From an uncultured Bacteroidales bacterium (GTDB lineage: Bacteria > Bacteroidota > Bacteroidia > Bacteroidales > Muribaculaceae), in the NCBI GenBank assembly GCA_949123685.1, contig CASBHZ010000001.1:27927-91926 (forward strand): a stretch of 64,000 nt of DNA. The letters run 5' to 3'. The number at the start of each line of letters is the position of its first letter. Within the stretch, counting starts at the first letter, position 1. The position numbers and the translations under genes were made by a program. Below the pieces are notes generated by a model. It saw nothing but the letters and a program-made list of their open reading frames with translations, searched no databases and was not told where the DNA came from. Below, one piece after another: positions 1 to 8,850 of the stretch.

Positions 1-494
1 ACTGGCTTTTATACGGAGAGGGAGAAATGTTACATTCAGACAATCCTGATTCCCCTGATCTGTCGAAAGGATATGTCGTGCCAATGCTTCCGGTAGATGC
101 CTACGCCGGCAACCTTCAGCTCTGGAGCTGCGGAGTGCAACTACGCGACTGCGAAAAGGTGGTCTCCCCCGTTCCGGGAGTTGACTTCGGAATCCGCATC
201 ACCGGCAACAGTATGGAACCGGAGTTTCAGAACGGATCTATCCTCTTCATCAAACGCATCAATGAAAAAGCATTCATACCTTGGGGAAATCCGATGGTTA
301 TTGACACTGAAAACGGTGTAGTGGTCAAGATAATCTATCCCGTTGAAGATCCGGACTCCTTCCCCGGAGAGGAGAATGAATTTATCGAAGCCCGGAGTTT
401 CAACCCTGCCTATCCCCCATTCCGCATCCCGACAGACAGCATCTACGGGCTCTACCGCATAATAACCTCCATCCGCCAATACTCCACTCTCTAA
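1..494 (+). CDS. S24-peptidase (LexA/CI-like) repressor, 5' end cut by window edge
   Basis: The reading frame is open from base 3, where it encodes WLLYGEGEM just before the first ATG at 27. That phrase is typical of the linker after the helix-turn-helix domain in Bacteroidota XRE/S24 regulators, so the gene very probably starts upstream of the window and lacks its DNA-binding domain here. The visible part is the S24 self-cleaving peptidase fold. The nucleophile serine is in GNSMEPEF (residue 62 counted from the ATG at 27) and the general-base lysine is in VVVKII (residue 101). Family knowledge suggests a stress- or phage-type repressor that cleaves itself. Its stop codon overlaps the stop of the convergent TonB receptor gene by four bases (491-494). 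Confidence 0.75.
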   Translation, partial: WLLYGEGEMLHSDNPDSPDLSKGYVVPMLPVDAYAGNLQLWSCGVQLRDCEKVVSPVPGVDFGIRITGNSMEPEFQNGSILFIKRINEKAFIPWGNPMVIDTENGVVVKIIYPVEDPDSFPGEENEFIEARSFNPAYPPFRIPTDSIYGLYRIITSIRQYSTL

Positions 495-2353
495 AATTTT
501 ATTTCCACGCCGCCCATCATTGTGAATCCTGGCATCGGACATCCGTACATGATTTCGTAATGCTTGTTAAGCAGGTTGTCGAGCTTCAGGAAAGGCTTTA
601 TGTCGCATTTTGAACGGAACGTATATCCTGCACGCAGATTGAGCAGAGAATAGCTCTGAGTGCGCCCGTCGGGCGATCCGGTATAAAGGCTCCAGATGGT
701 GTTGGACTCCAATGTCAGCTCAAAGTCACCGGGAGCGTATGACACTTCCGCGTTAAGCTTATTCTTCGGAGCTCCGAGAAGTCTGTCATTGGTCGTGTGC
801 AGATAGCTATAGTTGGAACTCGCCATCCATTGATCGTTGATATGATAGGCGGCATCAACCTCGAAGCCTTTATTGATAAAAGATCCTGTATTGACATTAA
901 GGGGGCGCCCGTCTACATTGGTTGTCTGTATCATGTCCTTGCCATCAATGAAGAAGAATGAGACACCTACATTCAAACGGTTATCAAGAAGTCTCTGACG
1001 GAACTCCACATCATAATTCCACATGTATTCGGGCTTGAGATCCGGATTAGCCGGACGATACAGATAAAGCTCCTTGAGGTTCGGGGCACGAAAACCCTTG
1101 CTGAAAGAGAACTTCAATGAACCTCCGTTATATGGTTTAAGGATGAATCCTGCCTGAGGCACCCATTCATTGCCATATTGGGATCCATGCTGCAGACGTA
1201 CACCCGCATTGAGCGAAAGGATGTCGTCCCAGAATCCCTGCTGCATCATCAGGTAACCGGCGATTTCGTTCTCATTACCCTTAAATTCCGAACTCCGTGC
1301 AGATATGTCATCCTTACCTGTATTCCAGACATGACCACCCCAATGCATGAAATCGACACCGGCAGAAAGGTCATTCCCTTTCCATAGGTTAAGGGTCTGA
1401 TAGAGCGTGAAGCCCATATTATAATCCGTGGAATTGAAAATATAGTCAGTAGGTGCAGCTCCCGGAGCATAACCGTCGTCAACCCAGTTGCGTCCCCAGT
1501 TTATAAACGCCTGCACGCCACCGGAGGCAATATCATAATTATCTTTGGCATATATGGAAGCCGTGCCTCTATTCACCTTTGTCCACATGCTCACAAGCGG
1601 AGCCTGTTCTGTTCCGGGATTGTTGGCTTTTGTCTGGTTCAATTCGACCGTGGTTCCCACCTCCCATTCTCCCACAGGATTATATTGAAATTGCATGAAC
1701 TCATTGGCATTCCAGAACTCACTGTTTTCCCGATAGCCATTGGAACGGTCGAGAGCACCGGCAAGCGTGACACCGAACTTACCTTTACGATAGCCGGTGG
1801 TCAGACCGAACTTCTGTGTCGTGAACGATCCGAACTCAGCACGCGCACGACCGGTGAAACCATCCTGTAGATGACGCCGAGTTATAATATTCACAGAGCC
1901 ACCCATAGCATTTGAACCATATATCAGCGATGCCGGACCTTTAACAATCTCAACACGCTCAACGCCATTAGTAACGTAAGTGTCGGGCATTGAATGACCG
2001 AACACGCCAGCCCATTGCGGCTGCCCGTCGATAAGGAAAAGTACTTTATTACCTTGCCCGACGCCTCGTATATTCACAGTCCCCGCAGAGCCTCCCGATG
2101 CTCCGTATCCGGCAAATCCACGCTCTGTCACAAATAATCCGGGAACCTTGTTCACAAGAACCGGAAGCAAAGATGTCTCCGCAGATTTTTCAATAACCGC
2201 TTCAGTCACCACATTCGTATTCAATGGAAGGAGGGTGACATTTGTCTTGGCAGGAGCCTCCGCCACCACGGTAGGCAGCGTTACTGTATCGGCAGGAATT
2301 TCAGACGCGGTCATAGTGGAAACCGCTGTCAATAGCAATATTGATGTCAACAT
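491..2353 (-). CDS. TonB-dependent outer-membrane receptor (BtuB/CirA-like)
   Basis: This is an outer-membrane beta-barrel receptor of about 620 residues for TonB-energised uptake. It has a hydrophobic signal segment, then directly a plug domain (about residues 30-150, with NIRGVGQGNKVLFLIDG and the GPASLIYGSNAMGGSVNI motif), then the barrel ending in the aromatic residue of GGVEIKF. It lacks the N-terminal carboxypeptidase-like domain of SusC proteins, so it resembles the cobalamin, siderophore or metal receptors; the substrate cannot be read from sequence. The frame is open to a TTG at 2380, but the first ATG is at 2353. A TATATTTG box at 2378-2385 would start transcription between the two, which favours 2353. 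A RAYT gene lies upstream. Confidence 0.88.
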   Translation of the reverse strand: MLTSILLLTAVSTMTASEIPADTVTLPTVVAEAPAKTNVTLLPLNTNVVTEAVIEKSAETSLLPVLVNKVPGLFVTERGFAGYGASGGSAGTVNIRGVGQGNKVLFLIDGQPQWAGVFGHSMPDTYVTNGVERVEIVKGPASLIYGSNAMGGSVNIITRRHLQDGFTGRARAEFGSFTTQKFGLTTGYRKGKFGVTLAGALDRSNGYRENSEFWNANEFMQFQYNPVGEWEVGTTVELNQTKANNPGTEQAPLVSMWTKVNRGTASIYAKDNYDIASGGVQAFINWGRNWVDDGYAPGAAPTDYIFNSTDYNMGFTLYQTLNLWKGNDLSAGVDFMHWGGHVWNTGKDDISARSSEFKGNENEIAGYLMMQQGFWDDILSLNAGVRLQHGSQYGNEWVPQAGFILKPYNGGSLKFSFSKGFRAPNLKELYLYRPANPDLKPEYMWNYDVEFRQRLLDNRLNVGVSFFFIDGKDMIQTTNVDGRPLNVNTGSFINKGFEVDAAYHINDQWMASSNYSYLHTTNDRLLGAPKNKLNAEVSYAPGDFELTLESNTIWSLYTGSPDGRTQSYSLLNLRAGYTFRSKCDIKPFLKLDNLLNKHYEIMYGCPMPGFTMMGGVEIKF

Positions 2354-2455
2354 ATGGATAATTTTGGAATGAGACCGCAAATATAGCGATCCTCTTTAAT
2401 TATAATGATTCTAAATAAGAAAAAGTTTATGGGCTGTTAATTTTTTACAGCACAT

Positions 2456-2492
2456 TTACTGAATTGATTCAGTAAAGTTGTTTAAACAACTT
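2456..2492. repeat. Two adjacent perfect palindromes 3' of the RAYT gene
   Basis: Positions 2456-2475 form two 9-base arms (TTACTGAAT / ATTCAGTAA) around TG. Positions 2475-2492 form an 18-base perfect palindrome, AAGTTGTTTAAACAACTT. The second repeats the terminal motif of the 195-bp element at 34609-34803. They lie between the RAYT stop (2550) and the TonB receptor start. They could serve as a terminator without a clear U-tract, or be a transposase-linked repeat. Confidence 0.7.
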
Positions 2493-2549
2493 CAATTATT
2501 GAATAGATTGAAACCTTTATGAAAACCTAATTTTTCTTATAACCCCTCC

Positions 2550-3470
2550 CTATCTGCTTTTATTAGCACCGGCAAGACCCGCTATCTCTTCGGCACGGGC
2601 ATTCATTGCCAGACATGTATGACGGTATCTGTCACGGGGAAAATCATCATCCATAGGCACCAAAATCAATAACTTACCTTGCTCACATCTTTGAAAATCG
2701 GACTTGGCAGGTTTCTCTCGTTCTCCGAAAGGCTTATCGGTTATCAATATTATTTTAGCCCCTGCCTCTTCCGCCTCCCGGCGAACATCTTTTTCCAAAG
2801 GACTAACGAATGCCGACACCAACACCCCTCCGTTGACAGCCGTATGAAGCCATTCTTCACGATATCTGTCACACTCCCGAGAAGTATACCTCCTATGGAT
2901 TATCACAGCGTCAATGAACGGATTTCTCAGCAGCAACAGATTACCATACGCCTGATAGAGCCTGCCTCCTATTCTCAAATCATTAACTTTCCTAAAGTAT
3001 TCAGGAAAGCGTCTCCTGACAGCAAGACGGTGTGGATTCTGACGCAGATAATCATATATCACTTCAAGTTTTCTGTTAGTTTTCAAAATCTGATCGTCAA
3101 ACCCCTTTTCAAAGATGCTATCAATACCGGCAAATTTATTTACCATAACCTTAAAAGCGGCAAGTTTACGCCCGAGAATATCATCAATCTGCCTTTCCAC
3201 AAAAAGAATTATATGCAAATGATCCGGCATCAGAGCATATTGCAAAATCTTAAAAGCGCGATCTACGCTCCCTATCTCCCTCAATCCCCTTTTAACAGCA
3301 TCACCAATCATTGAGCTTCTGACGTAAACACAACCGGGATTTCCCCACCTGATCGAACAATCACCCGCTAAATATCCGAAAGGAGGCACCTCCGGACGCT
3401 TCATCAGAGTGATGAGATATATGCACCTTGATCTATAATCATGCCATTTCGCCCTATAATGATGCTTCAT
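2550..3470 (-). CDS. RAYT-type Y1 (HUH) transposase with C-terminal extension
   Basis: The first 160 residues or so match the Y1_Tnp/IS200-like fold. The metal-binding HUH pair is His84 and His86 in MPDHLHIILF, and the likely catalytic tyrosine is Tyr141 in YLRQNPHR. Such single-copy enzymes (REP-associated tyrosine transposases) act on palindromic repeats. At 306 residues it is longer than a simple IS200 transposase. The last 130 residues (around GVLVSAFVSPLEKDVRREA and GAKIILI) look like a Rossmann-type beta-alpha domain, possibly SLOG/DprA-like; that is inference. No IS ends are visible. Palindromes lie at 2456-2492 on its 3' side and direct repeats at 3593-3654 on its 5' side. A divergent paralog lies at 35066-36070. 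Confidence 0.8.
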   Translation of the reverse strand: MKHHYRAKWHDYRSRCIYLITLMKRPEVPPFGYLAGDCSIRWGNPGCVYVRSSMIGDAVKRGLREIGSVDRAFKILQYALMPDHLHIILFVERQIDDILGRKLAAFKVMVNKFAGIDSIFEKGFDDQILKTNRKLEVIYDYLRQNPHRLAVRRRFPEYFRKVNDLRIGGRLYQAYGNLLLLRNPFIDAVIIHRRYTSRECDRYREEWLHTAVNGGVLVSAFVSPLEKDVRREAEEAGAKIILITDKPFGEREKPAKSDFQRCEQGKLLILVPMDDDFPRDRYRHTCLAMNARAEEIAGLAGANKSR

Positions 3471-3559
3471 AATTCTTTAATTCCTATCATTAATTTTCAT
3501 TTTCATCTCTAACCTCGCTATCTCCAACCTCGCTAAAGCTCGGAACTCCAACAAAACAT

Positions 3560-3710
3560 CTTAATAAAGCCATTCATTATCTCATCATTATTCTTTATTT
3601 ATTCGATATCTCATCATTATCTCATTCCTTATCCTTTATTTATTCGATATCTCACCATGTATTCGCAATCTCATTATCCTCATTTTAATTGCATCTCAAT
3701 TTTTGTTTGA
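3560..3710. repeat. AT-rich direct repeats upstream of the first RAYT gene
   Basis: The 287-base gap between the RAYT start (3470) and the comM stop (3758) is low-complexity and pyrimidine-rich on the plus strand. CTTTATTTATTCGATATCTCA occurs at 3593-3613 and again at 3634-3654 (period 41), with further variants of CATTATCTCATT. Near 3512-3540, AACCTCGCTA occurs twice. No gene or clear promoter is seen. Confidence 0.6.
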
Positions 3711-3757
3711 GCTTTGAGCTTCAGCGAAAAGTGCGAAAGAAGGCAAGCGAGGAGAAA

Positions 3758-5302
3758 TCAGAAGGTACGGCCGTATGAGGCGCGGTCGAGGGAGCGGTAG
3801 CCTATGGCTTCAGCGATGTGGCGGGATTCGACATGCGGCGAAGCGTCAAGGTCGGCAATGGTACGCGCGACCCGCAGAATCCGGTCGAATGCCCGTGCAG
3901 ACATGTTAAGACGCGTCATGCGCTCTTTAAGTTTGGCAAGCCCTTCGGCATCCGGCCATGCATATTCATGAAGCAGCCTGGAGTTCATCTGGGCGTTGCA
4001 ATGCACTCCGGGAAGGGTCTTATATCGCTCCTGTTGCACCGCACGCGCACGCATCACGCGTTCTCGTATTGCCCCCGAACTCTCTGCCGGAGCCTTGTCA
4101 GCCATGTCATCGAACGCTACCGGCTCTATCTCGACCTGTATATCTATCCGGTCAAGAAGAGGACCGGAAATCTTGTTCATATATTTACTCACCTGCCCCG
4201 GGGTGCATGTGCATGGCTTCGAAGGGTGTCCATAATATCCGCATGGACAAGGATTCATTGAAGCCACGAGCATAAAACTCGCAGGATAGTTGACAGTATA
4301 CTTAGCCCGCGCCACTGTTATTACCCGATCTTCTATAGGCTGACGCATCACTTCCAATACGTGGCGTGGAAATTCAGGGAACTCATCAAGAAAAAGAACC
4401 CCATTATGAGCCAACGATATCTCGCCAGGCATCGGATTGGCACCACCTCCGACAAGCGCTACCGGAGAAACGGTATGATGCGGTGTCCGGAAAGGGCGTG
4501 TGGTCATGAGCATAGATCCCCTGGACAGTTTACCCGCAACGGAATGTATTTTCGTTGTCTCCAACGCTTCCGCCATACTCAAGGGTGGCAGTATCGACGG
4601 AAGGCGCTTAGCCATCATGGACTTTCCTGCTCCGGGAGGTCCGACCATCAATATGTTGTGACCGCCGGCACATGCAACCTCGAATGCCCGTTTAACCGTC
4701 TCCTGACCTTTGACTTCAGAGAAGTCGAAATCAAATTCCTCAAACTCACGTGAAAACAATTCACGAGTATTTATTTTCACCGGCTCCATCTGTTCTGCTC
4801 CGGTAAGCAGAGCCGCAACCTGCGCAAGATTGCTAACGCCATAGACATCTATCTTATTCACCACTGCCGCCTCCGTGACATTCGCTTCCGGCACAATGAG
4901 TTTACTGAAGCCCATCTCTCGAGCCTTTATAGCCATTGGAAGAGCTCCTTTAACCGGCAGCACGGAGCCATCAAGACTAAGCTCTCCCATCATCATGTAA
5001 TCACCGAGATTATCACACTTAATCATCTCGGATGCTGTAAGAAGACCTATGGCAATAGGAAGATCGAACGACGCACCCTCCTTCCTGACATCGGCAGGGG
5101 AAAGGTTAACAGTGATTCGGAAATGGGGAAAAGAGAATCCGGAATACTGCAATGCAGCAGCCATGCGCTGATAGCTTTCCCTGACTGCCTGATCAGCCAT
5201 GCCAACAATGGAAAATCCAATACCTTTGGTGACCACTGTCTCTATAGTCACGGGAAATGCATCAATGCCGGTAATGGCACCGGAATATACTTTTGTCAAC
5301 AT
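3758..5302 (-). CDS. comM: YifB/ComM family Mg-chelatase-like AAA+ ATPase
   Basis: The 514-residue length and layout match the ComM/YifB family. An N-terminal ribosomal S5/Lon-protease-like domain (about 1-170, with LSPADVRKEGASFDLPIA) is followed by the AAA+ chelatase-like module, with Walker A GPPGAGKSMMAKRLP near residue 220, the PFRTPHHTVS motif, Walker B LFLDEFPEF and a C-terminal Mg-chelatase domain. ComM is a hexameric helicase that promotes branch migration when transformed DNA is integrated. The start is an ATG at 5302, three bases after the stop of the upstream thioredoxin-fold gene, so the two are probably cotranscribed. Confidence 0.92.
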   Translation of the reverse strand: MLTKVYSGAITGIDAFPVTIETVVTKGIGFSIVGMADQAVRESYQRMAAALQYSGFSFPHFRITVNLSPADVRKEGASFDLPIAIGLLTASEMIKCDNLGDYMMMGELSLDGSVLPVKGALPMAIKAREMGFSKLIVPEANVTEAAVVNKIDVYGVSNLAQVAALLTGAEQMEPVKINTRELFSREFEEFDFDFSEVKGQETVKRAFEVACAGGHNILMVGPPGAGKSMMAKRLPSILPPLSMAEALETTKIHSVAGKLSRGSMLMTTRPFRTPHHTVSPVALVGGGANPMPGEISLAHNGVLFLDEFPEFPRHVLEVMRQPIEDRVITVARAKYTVNYPASFMLVASMNPCPCGYYGHPSKPCTCTPGQVSKYMNKISGPLLDRIDIQVEIEPVAFDDMADKAPAESSGAIRERVMRARAVQQERYKTLPGVHCNAQMNSRLLHEYAWPDAEGLAKLKERMTRLNMSARAFDRILRVARTIADLDASPHVESRHIAEAIGYRSLDRASYGRTF

Positions 5303-5305
5303 AGC

Positions 5306-6379
5306 TTATGGTGTTTTCAACAAATTGCGAAACTTCTTATCCGCTTTTTCATGATCGTCTCCGGCATAAACTTCCTTTCCCTTAGAATCAAACACTATAA
5401 ACCAAGGTGTCCGTTCAACTCCGGACCTTATCATCAGGGAATCCGTCTCTCCATGGAAATTCCATCCCCTTACCACCTTCGATAATGAATCCTTTCGCAC
5501 AGCCGACTGCCATCCTATCGAATCGGGATCAAAGGATATATCCGCGATAATACGCGAAGCTGAGTCCGGAAACGCTTTAACAAGCCCTTTTATCATGTCT
5601 ATACCTTCTTTACGTTTATCATCGTTACCTCGCCAAAAAAACATCAAAACCGGCTTATTACCCATCATGAGAGTATCAACCCCGTTTCCGTAGGTGTGTA
5701 AAATCAAAGAACCTATTTTTTGAGGGGAAAGAGGCGACTCCCTAATAATATCCGAACGGCTCACAAGCTGCATCCACTTCGGCTCAAGAGCCTTCTCTTT
5801 TAGCAATTTCCACAGCTTAAGGAATCCGGAGTCATCACTCCTCCGATCATAATAAACCAATAAAAGGATTGTTGAAAGGGGGTTTCCAGGATTAGATTTT
5901 ACATATTCCCCCACCGCCTTGTTTATTTTAGGATACTCACCGGAGGCGAGCGCAGTCCGGTTTGCCACCCTCCATTTGCTCCATTCTTCCGTCAGATCAT
6001 TCCCGGATATATTCCAGGACAAAGGATCATTGCTGTCTCCCGAGATTTCTATTTTATCTCCCCTCTCGGCATAAAAAGCGGCACGCGGCATAGAGCCGGA
6101 TTCCATTATATAGACAATTGTGGGAAGTTTTGTTGCCAAGACTACTTCAACTTTACCCCTCTGCACAGCAGCCACAGTTTCCACAAACCATCCTTTCTCC
6201 TGATCCGAGGCATAATAGGTCAATTTATAAGCATCATTCACATTCTCCGGCAATTGGAAATCAACTTTCACTTCATTCTTAATGCATCCCCAAAATAAAA
6301 AGACAGGAAGAATAAATGCCATAATGCGGAGACCTGAACAGAATAAACAATTTATCACTTTTTTATAATTTATATACAT
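5306..6379 (-). CDS. Thioredoxin-fold lipoprotein of unknown function
   Basis: The 357-residue product begins with a hydrophobic segment ending FLFWGCIKN, which looks like a lipobox. The middle part (about 35-130) resembles the DUF4369-type beta domain found before thioredoxin-like domains in Bacteroidota. The C-terminal part (about 235-355, with KPVLMFFWRGNDDKR and RTPWFIVFDSKGKEVYAG) has a thioredoxin-like pattern including the cis-Pro loop TPWFIV. It has no CxxC, so classical disulfide chemistry is unlikely. It probably sits in the cell envelope. It lies directly upstream of comM with a 3-base gap. The fold assignment is pattern-based and the function is unknown. Confidence 0.7.
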   Translation of the reverse strand: MYINYKKVINCLFCSGLRIMAFILPVFLFWGCIKNEVKVDFQLPENVNDAYKLTYYASDQEKGWFVETVAAVQRGKVEVVLATKLPTIVYIMESGSMPRAAFYAERGDKIEISGDSNDPLSWNISGNDLTEEWSKWRVANRTALASGEYPKINKAVGEYVKSNPGNPLSTILLLVYYDRRSDDSGFLKLWKLLKEKALEPKWMQLVSRSDIIRESPLSPQKIGSLILHTYGNGVDTLMMGNKPVLMFFWRGNDDKRKEGIDMIKGLVKAFPDSASRIIADISFDPDSIGWQSAVRKDSLSKVVRGWNFHGETDSLMIRSGVERTPWFIVFDSKGKEVYAGDDHEKADKKFRNLLKTP

Positions 6380-6412
6380 ACTTTCAGTAGCAACTTAGAC
6401 TTATGCTACGAA

Positions 6413-6451
6413 AATACAAAAAAAATGTCTGATATGAAAATATCAGACATT
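6413..6451 (-). terminator. Rho-independent terminator of the WYL regulator gene
   Basis: Twelve-base perfect arms (AATGTCTGATAT / ATATCAGACATT) enclose a four-base loop at 6424-6451. On the minus strand they are followed by a run of eight T. It lies 73 bases after the WYL gene stop. Confidence 0.85.
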
Positions 6452-6523
6452 CTATTGATTCAATTGAACTTGTTTAATATTGTATTTATCTAATTCGAAC
6501 CTTAATTCACATACAAGACGATT

Positions 6524-7438
6524 TTATCTTGCATATTTCTCGGACATGCGCCGTATGGTCTCCACCATTTCATTACGCAACTCCTGCGGACTCACCACCT
6601 CCGCGTCATCTCCCATCAGCAGTATCCTTCTCTTAAACTCGTCTCCCGGCACGAGATGATATTCAAATATGGAGGCATCAAAATCTGCCATAACCTCTTT
6701 CTGAGAATCATGAAGCAATTGGGTGCGTATAAGATCGCGGGTGCCGTCGCCAATACGAAGCCGGACAGTGACCGGAGACAAATCCGGATCAACATCCATT
6801 CCGTAATAGTTCTGGAAAAACCTCACAGGCTGGAAACTTTCATCATATTTGAATTTGATATCGGTGATTTCAAGATTCAACACTCTTGAGAGATCGAACA
6901 CGAGCATTTCCCCACTTTCATGCCTGCGGGCAAGAAGAAACCACGAATTTCCCCAAAACCTCACACAGTAAGGCTCCACTACAAACTCCGTGAGACGCTC
7001 TGCCGTCATCGGCACGGAATTTAGCACCCTGACACATACGTTCAGTTCAATCGCCTCTATAGCGGCCGCAAGACCAAACTTCTCGTCTGGATTGACATTG
7101 ACGAGCACTCTCCCTTGAGCATTTGAGACGGAGTCAAGCGCATGTGAATTGCTCAATGTCTGCAACATCCATATTTTAAGTTTCGTCGAATGCTTTGAAT
7201 GATCGTTTTCTACAAGATAATAATAGTTGCCACCCCTACGGTTGCACGCAATCCGTATTCCGAAAAGATTCTCAACCACTTCCCTATGGTTATGAAACGT
7301 GCGTAATGCCAATTGAGAATGATCTTCATTGAGCGGTGACGCTTCCCATAAGTTAGAAATCTCTTCGTAGGTTAGTCTACCTGCCTGGTTGACAACATCT
7401 ATCAACCACACATATCTTTTAAACAAGTCGCTTGTCAT
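6524..7438 (-). CDS. WYL-domain transcriptional regulator
   Basis: The 304-residue protein has an N-terminal winged-helix-like segment (about 1-80, with GRLTYEEISNLW and LALRTFHNHREVV) and a central WYL domain (about 115-210), recognised by VVEPYCVRFWGNSWFLLAR, LNLEITDIKFKYDESF and a WCX-like C-terminal region. Family knowledge says WYL proteins are transcription regulators that sense ligands or nucleic acid, often near stress or defence genes; here no defence gene is adjacent. It is monocistronic, with a strong terminator after it. Confidence 0.85.
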   Translation of the reverse strand: MTSDLFKRYVWLIDVVNQAGRLTYEEISNLWEASPLNEDHSQLALRTFHNHREVVENLFGIRIACNRRGGNYYYLVENDHSKHSTKLKIWMLQTLSNSHALDSVSNAQGRVLVNVNPDEKFGLAAAIEAIELNVCVRVLNSVPMTAERLTEFVVEPYCVRFWGNSWFLLARRHESGEMLVFDLSRVLNLEITDIKFKYDESFQPVRFFQNYYGMDVDPDLSPVTVRLRIGDGTRDLIRTQLLHDSQKEVMADFDASIFEYHLVPGDEFKRRILLMGDDAEVVSPQELRNEMVETIRRMSEKYAR

Positions 7439-7603
7439 TGCCTGTTGAAACTACTTGATTATGATTTAAAATTTGATCTCTGCACCTGAACTTACCAAGA
7501 CTCAAAAAGACAAGTTCAGATAAGCTCATCCCGGAATATTACCGGAACAAATAACTGCTTCCTTATACTCGCAAAGTTAGTAAAGTTTTTTCAAACAGAC
7601 AAT

Positions 7604-7633
7604 AACGGACCATGCCCAAAGGTATGGTCCGTT
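7604..7633 (-). terminator. Probable terminator after manC
   Basis: Ten-base arms AACGGACCAT / ATGGTCCGTT are separated by ten bases. The position, 82 bases past the manC stop, fits a terminator for manC. The T-rich stretch is clearer on the plus-strand side, so it may be bidirectional or factor-assisted. Confidence 0.55.
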
Positions 7634-7715
7634 GCATTTTTGTATCGTTTTAAATTATAAAAATAACTTTTTATTGCTTATATTGCAATATTTTATCACA
7701 TCCCATTACATATTT

Positions 7716-8801
7716 TTATACATAATCCTCACCAAAACGGCTACGGACATCGTTTACGATATTGCGGATACGCTGTTCCTCCCCGATCGGGAAAATCAAA
7801 ATGGCATTATCGTTCTCGGCGACTATATATTTATCCAACCCGGCAGCAACCACTATCTTCTCATTTCCCACTGCAAAAATCGTGTCCTTACAATCGTAAG
7901 TCATAACCTTGCAATTTTGCGTCACGTTTCCTTCAGAATTGCTTGGCGAGGCATCATAAAGAGCCTTCCATGATCCTAAGTCGCTCCATCCGAGATCAGC
8001 GGTCTTGACATAGACATTATCCGCCTTCTCCATTATCGCATAATCAATCGAGATGGAGGGGGTATTGGGAAATGATGAATCAATGAAATTCATTTCTCCG
8101 GGAGTGCCATACACTCCTATACCTGCATTGAACACGGCCGCCGTCTCATGATCATACCTGTCAAAAGCATTGAGTATGCTGTCTACTCTCCAGAAAAAGA
8201 TCCCTGCATTCCAGAAAAATTCACCGGTCGAGATAAACACCTTAGCCATTTCAAGGTTAGGTTTCTCAGTAAACGACTTCACCTTACAGATGCCGGAGCA
8301 ATCATCCACCTCGAGTCCGCGCTGAATATATCCATAGCCGGTTGCCGGACTTGTTGGCTTTATACCCAAAGTAAGCAACCTGTCTCCCTTCTCTACAAAC
8401 TCGAATCCCTCTTCTAAAGTTCTCCGGAAAACCTCTTCCTTAAGAATAAGATGATCTGAAGGAAGCGTAACTATTGAAGCCTCCGGATCAAGAGCTTTTA
8501 TATGATGTGACGCCCAGCATATGCAAGGTGCCGTATTGCGGCGAGCCGGTTCAAGAAGTATATTGCTTTCCTTTATATCAGGCAACTGTTCATGAACTAT
8601 CGAGGCATATGCACTATTGGTAACAAGAATGATCCTTGATGGATCCACAACAGAACGGATGCGGTCTACAGTCAACTGCAACAGACTACGGCCTGTGCCG
8701 AAAAAATCAAGAAACTGCTTTGGCATACCGCTACGGCTGAAAGGCCAGAAACGTGTCCCGACTCCACCGCACATAATGACGCAATATCTATGGACATTCA
8801 T
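7716..8801 (-). CDS. manC: Mannose-1-phosphate guanylyltransferase
   Basis: The enzyme forms GDP-mannose from mannose-1-phosphate and GTP for surface polysaccharide synthesis. The nucleotidyltransferase signature GGVGTRFWPFSRSGMPKQF sits at residues 12-30, and further family motifs are LPSDHLI, SFTEKPN, WNAGIFFW and LGWSDLGSW. At 361 residues it has the guanylyltransferase domain only, without a fused phosphomannose isomerase. The start is an ATG at 8801. A compact palindrome lies just upstream (8817-8835) and the Na/Pi transporter gene precedes it in the same direction. Confidence 0.93.
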   Translation of the reverse strand: MNVHRYCVIMCGGVGTRFWPFSRSGMPKQFLDFFGTGRSLLQLTVDRIRSVVDPSRIILVTNSAYASIVHEQLPDIKESNILLEPARRNTAPCICWASHHIKALDPEASIVTLPSDHLILKEEVFRRTLEEGFEFVEKGDRLLTLGIKPTSPATGYGYIQRGLEVDDCSGICKVKSFTEKPNLEMAKVFISTGEFFWNAGIFFWRVDSILNAFDRYDHETAAVFNAGIGVYGTPGEMNFIDSSFPNTPSISIDYAIMEKADNVYVKTADLGWSDLGSWKALYDASPSNSEGNVTQNCKVMTYDCKDTIFAVGNEKIVVAAGLDKYIVAENDNAILIFPIGEEQRIRNIVNDVRSRFGEDYV

Positions 8802-8816
8802 AGTATTTGGATTATC

Positions 8817-8835
8817 AAGTAAGTGTCACTTACTT
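8817..8835. repeat. AAGTAAGTG palindrome between nptA and manC
   Basis: Nine-base perfect arms (AAGTAAGTG / CACTTACTT) flank one base. The same arms recur at 25201-25220 with a two-base centre, and as the outer parts of the 184-bp element at 50028-50211. It lies 15 bases past the nptA stop codon. Confidence 0.75.
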
Positions 8836-8850
8836 ATATGGTTAAAACAT

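Noticed and set aside
2378..2385. Full promoter for the TonB receptor at 491-2353
   Set aside because: Only the -7 box TATATTTG is visible; no -33 TTTG is found at the right distance, so it was not listed as a separate feature.
2679..3314. A 211-codon plus-strand frame opposite RAYT 1
   Set aside because: RAYT 1 has the HUH and tyrosine motifs; the opposite frame has none.
4747..4762. A second parS-like site (CACGTG) inside comM
   Set aside because: Only the central bases match; at least four mismatches to the 16-base consensus.
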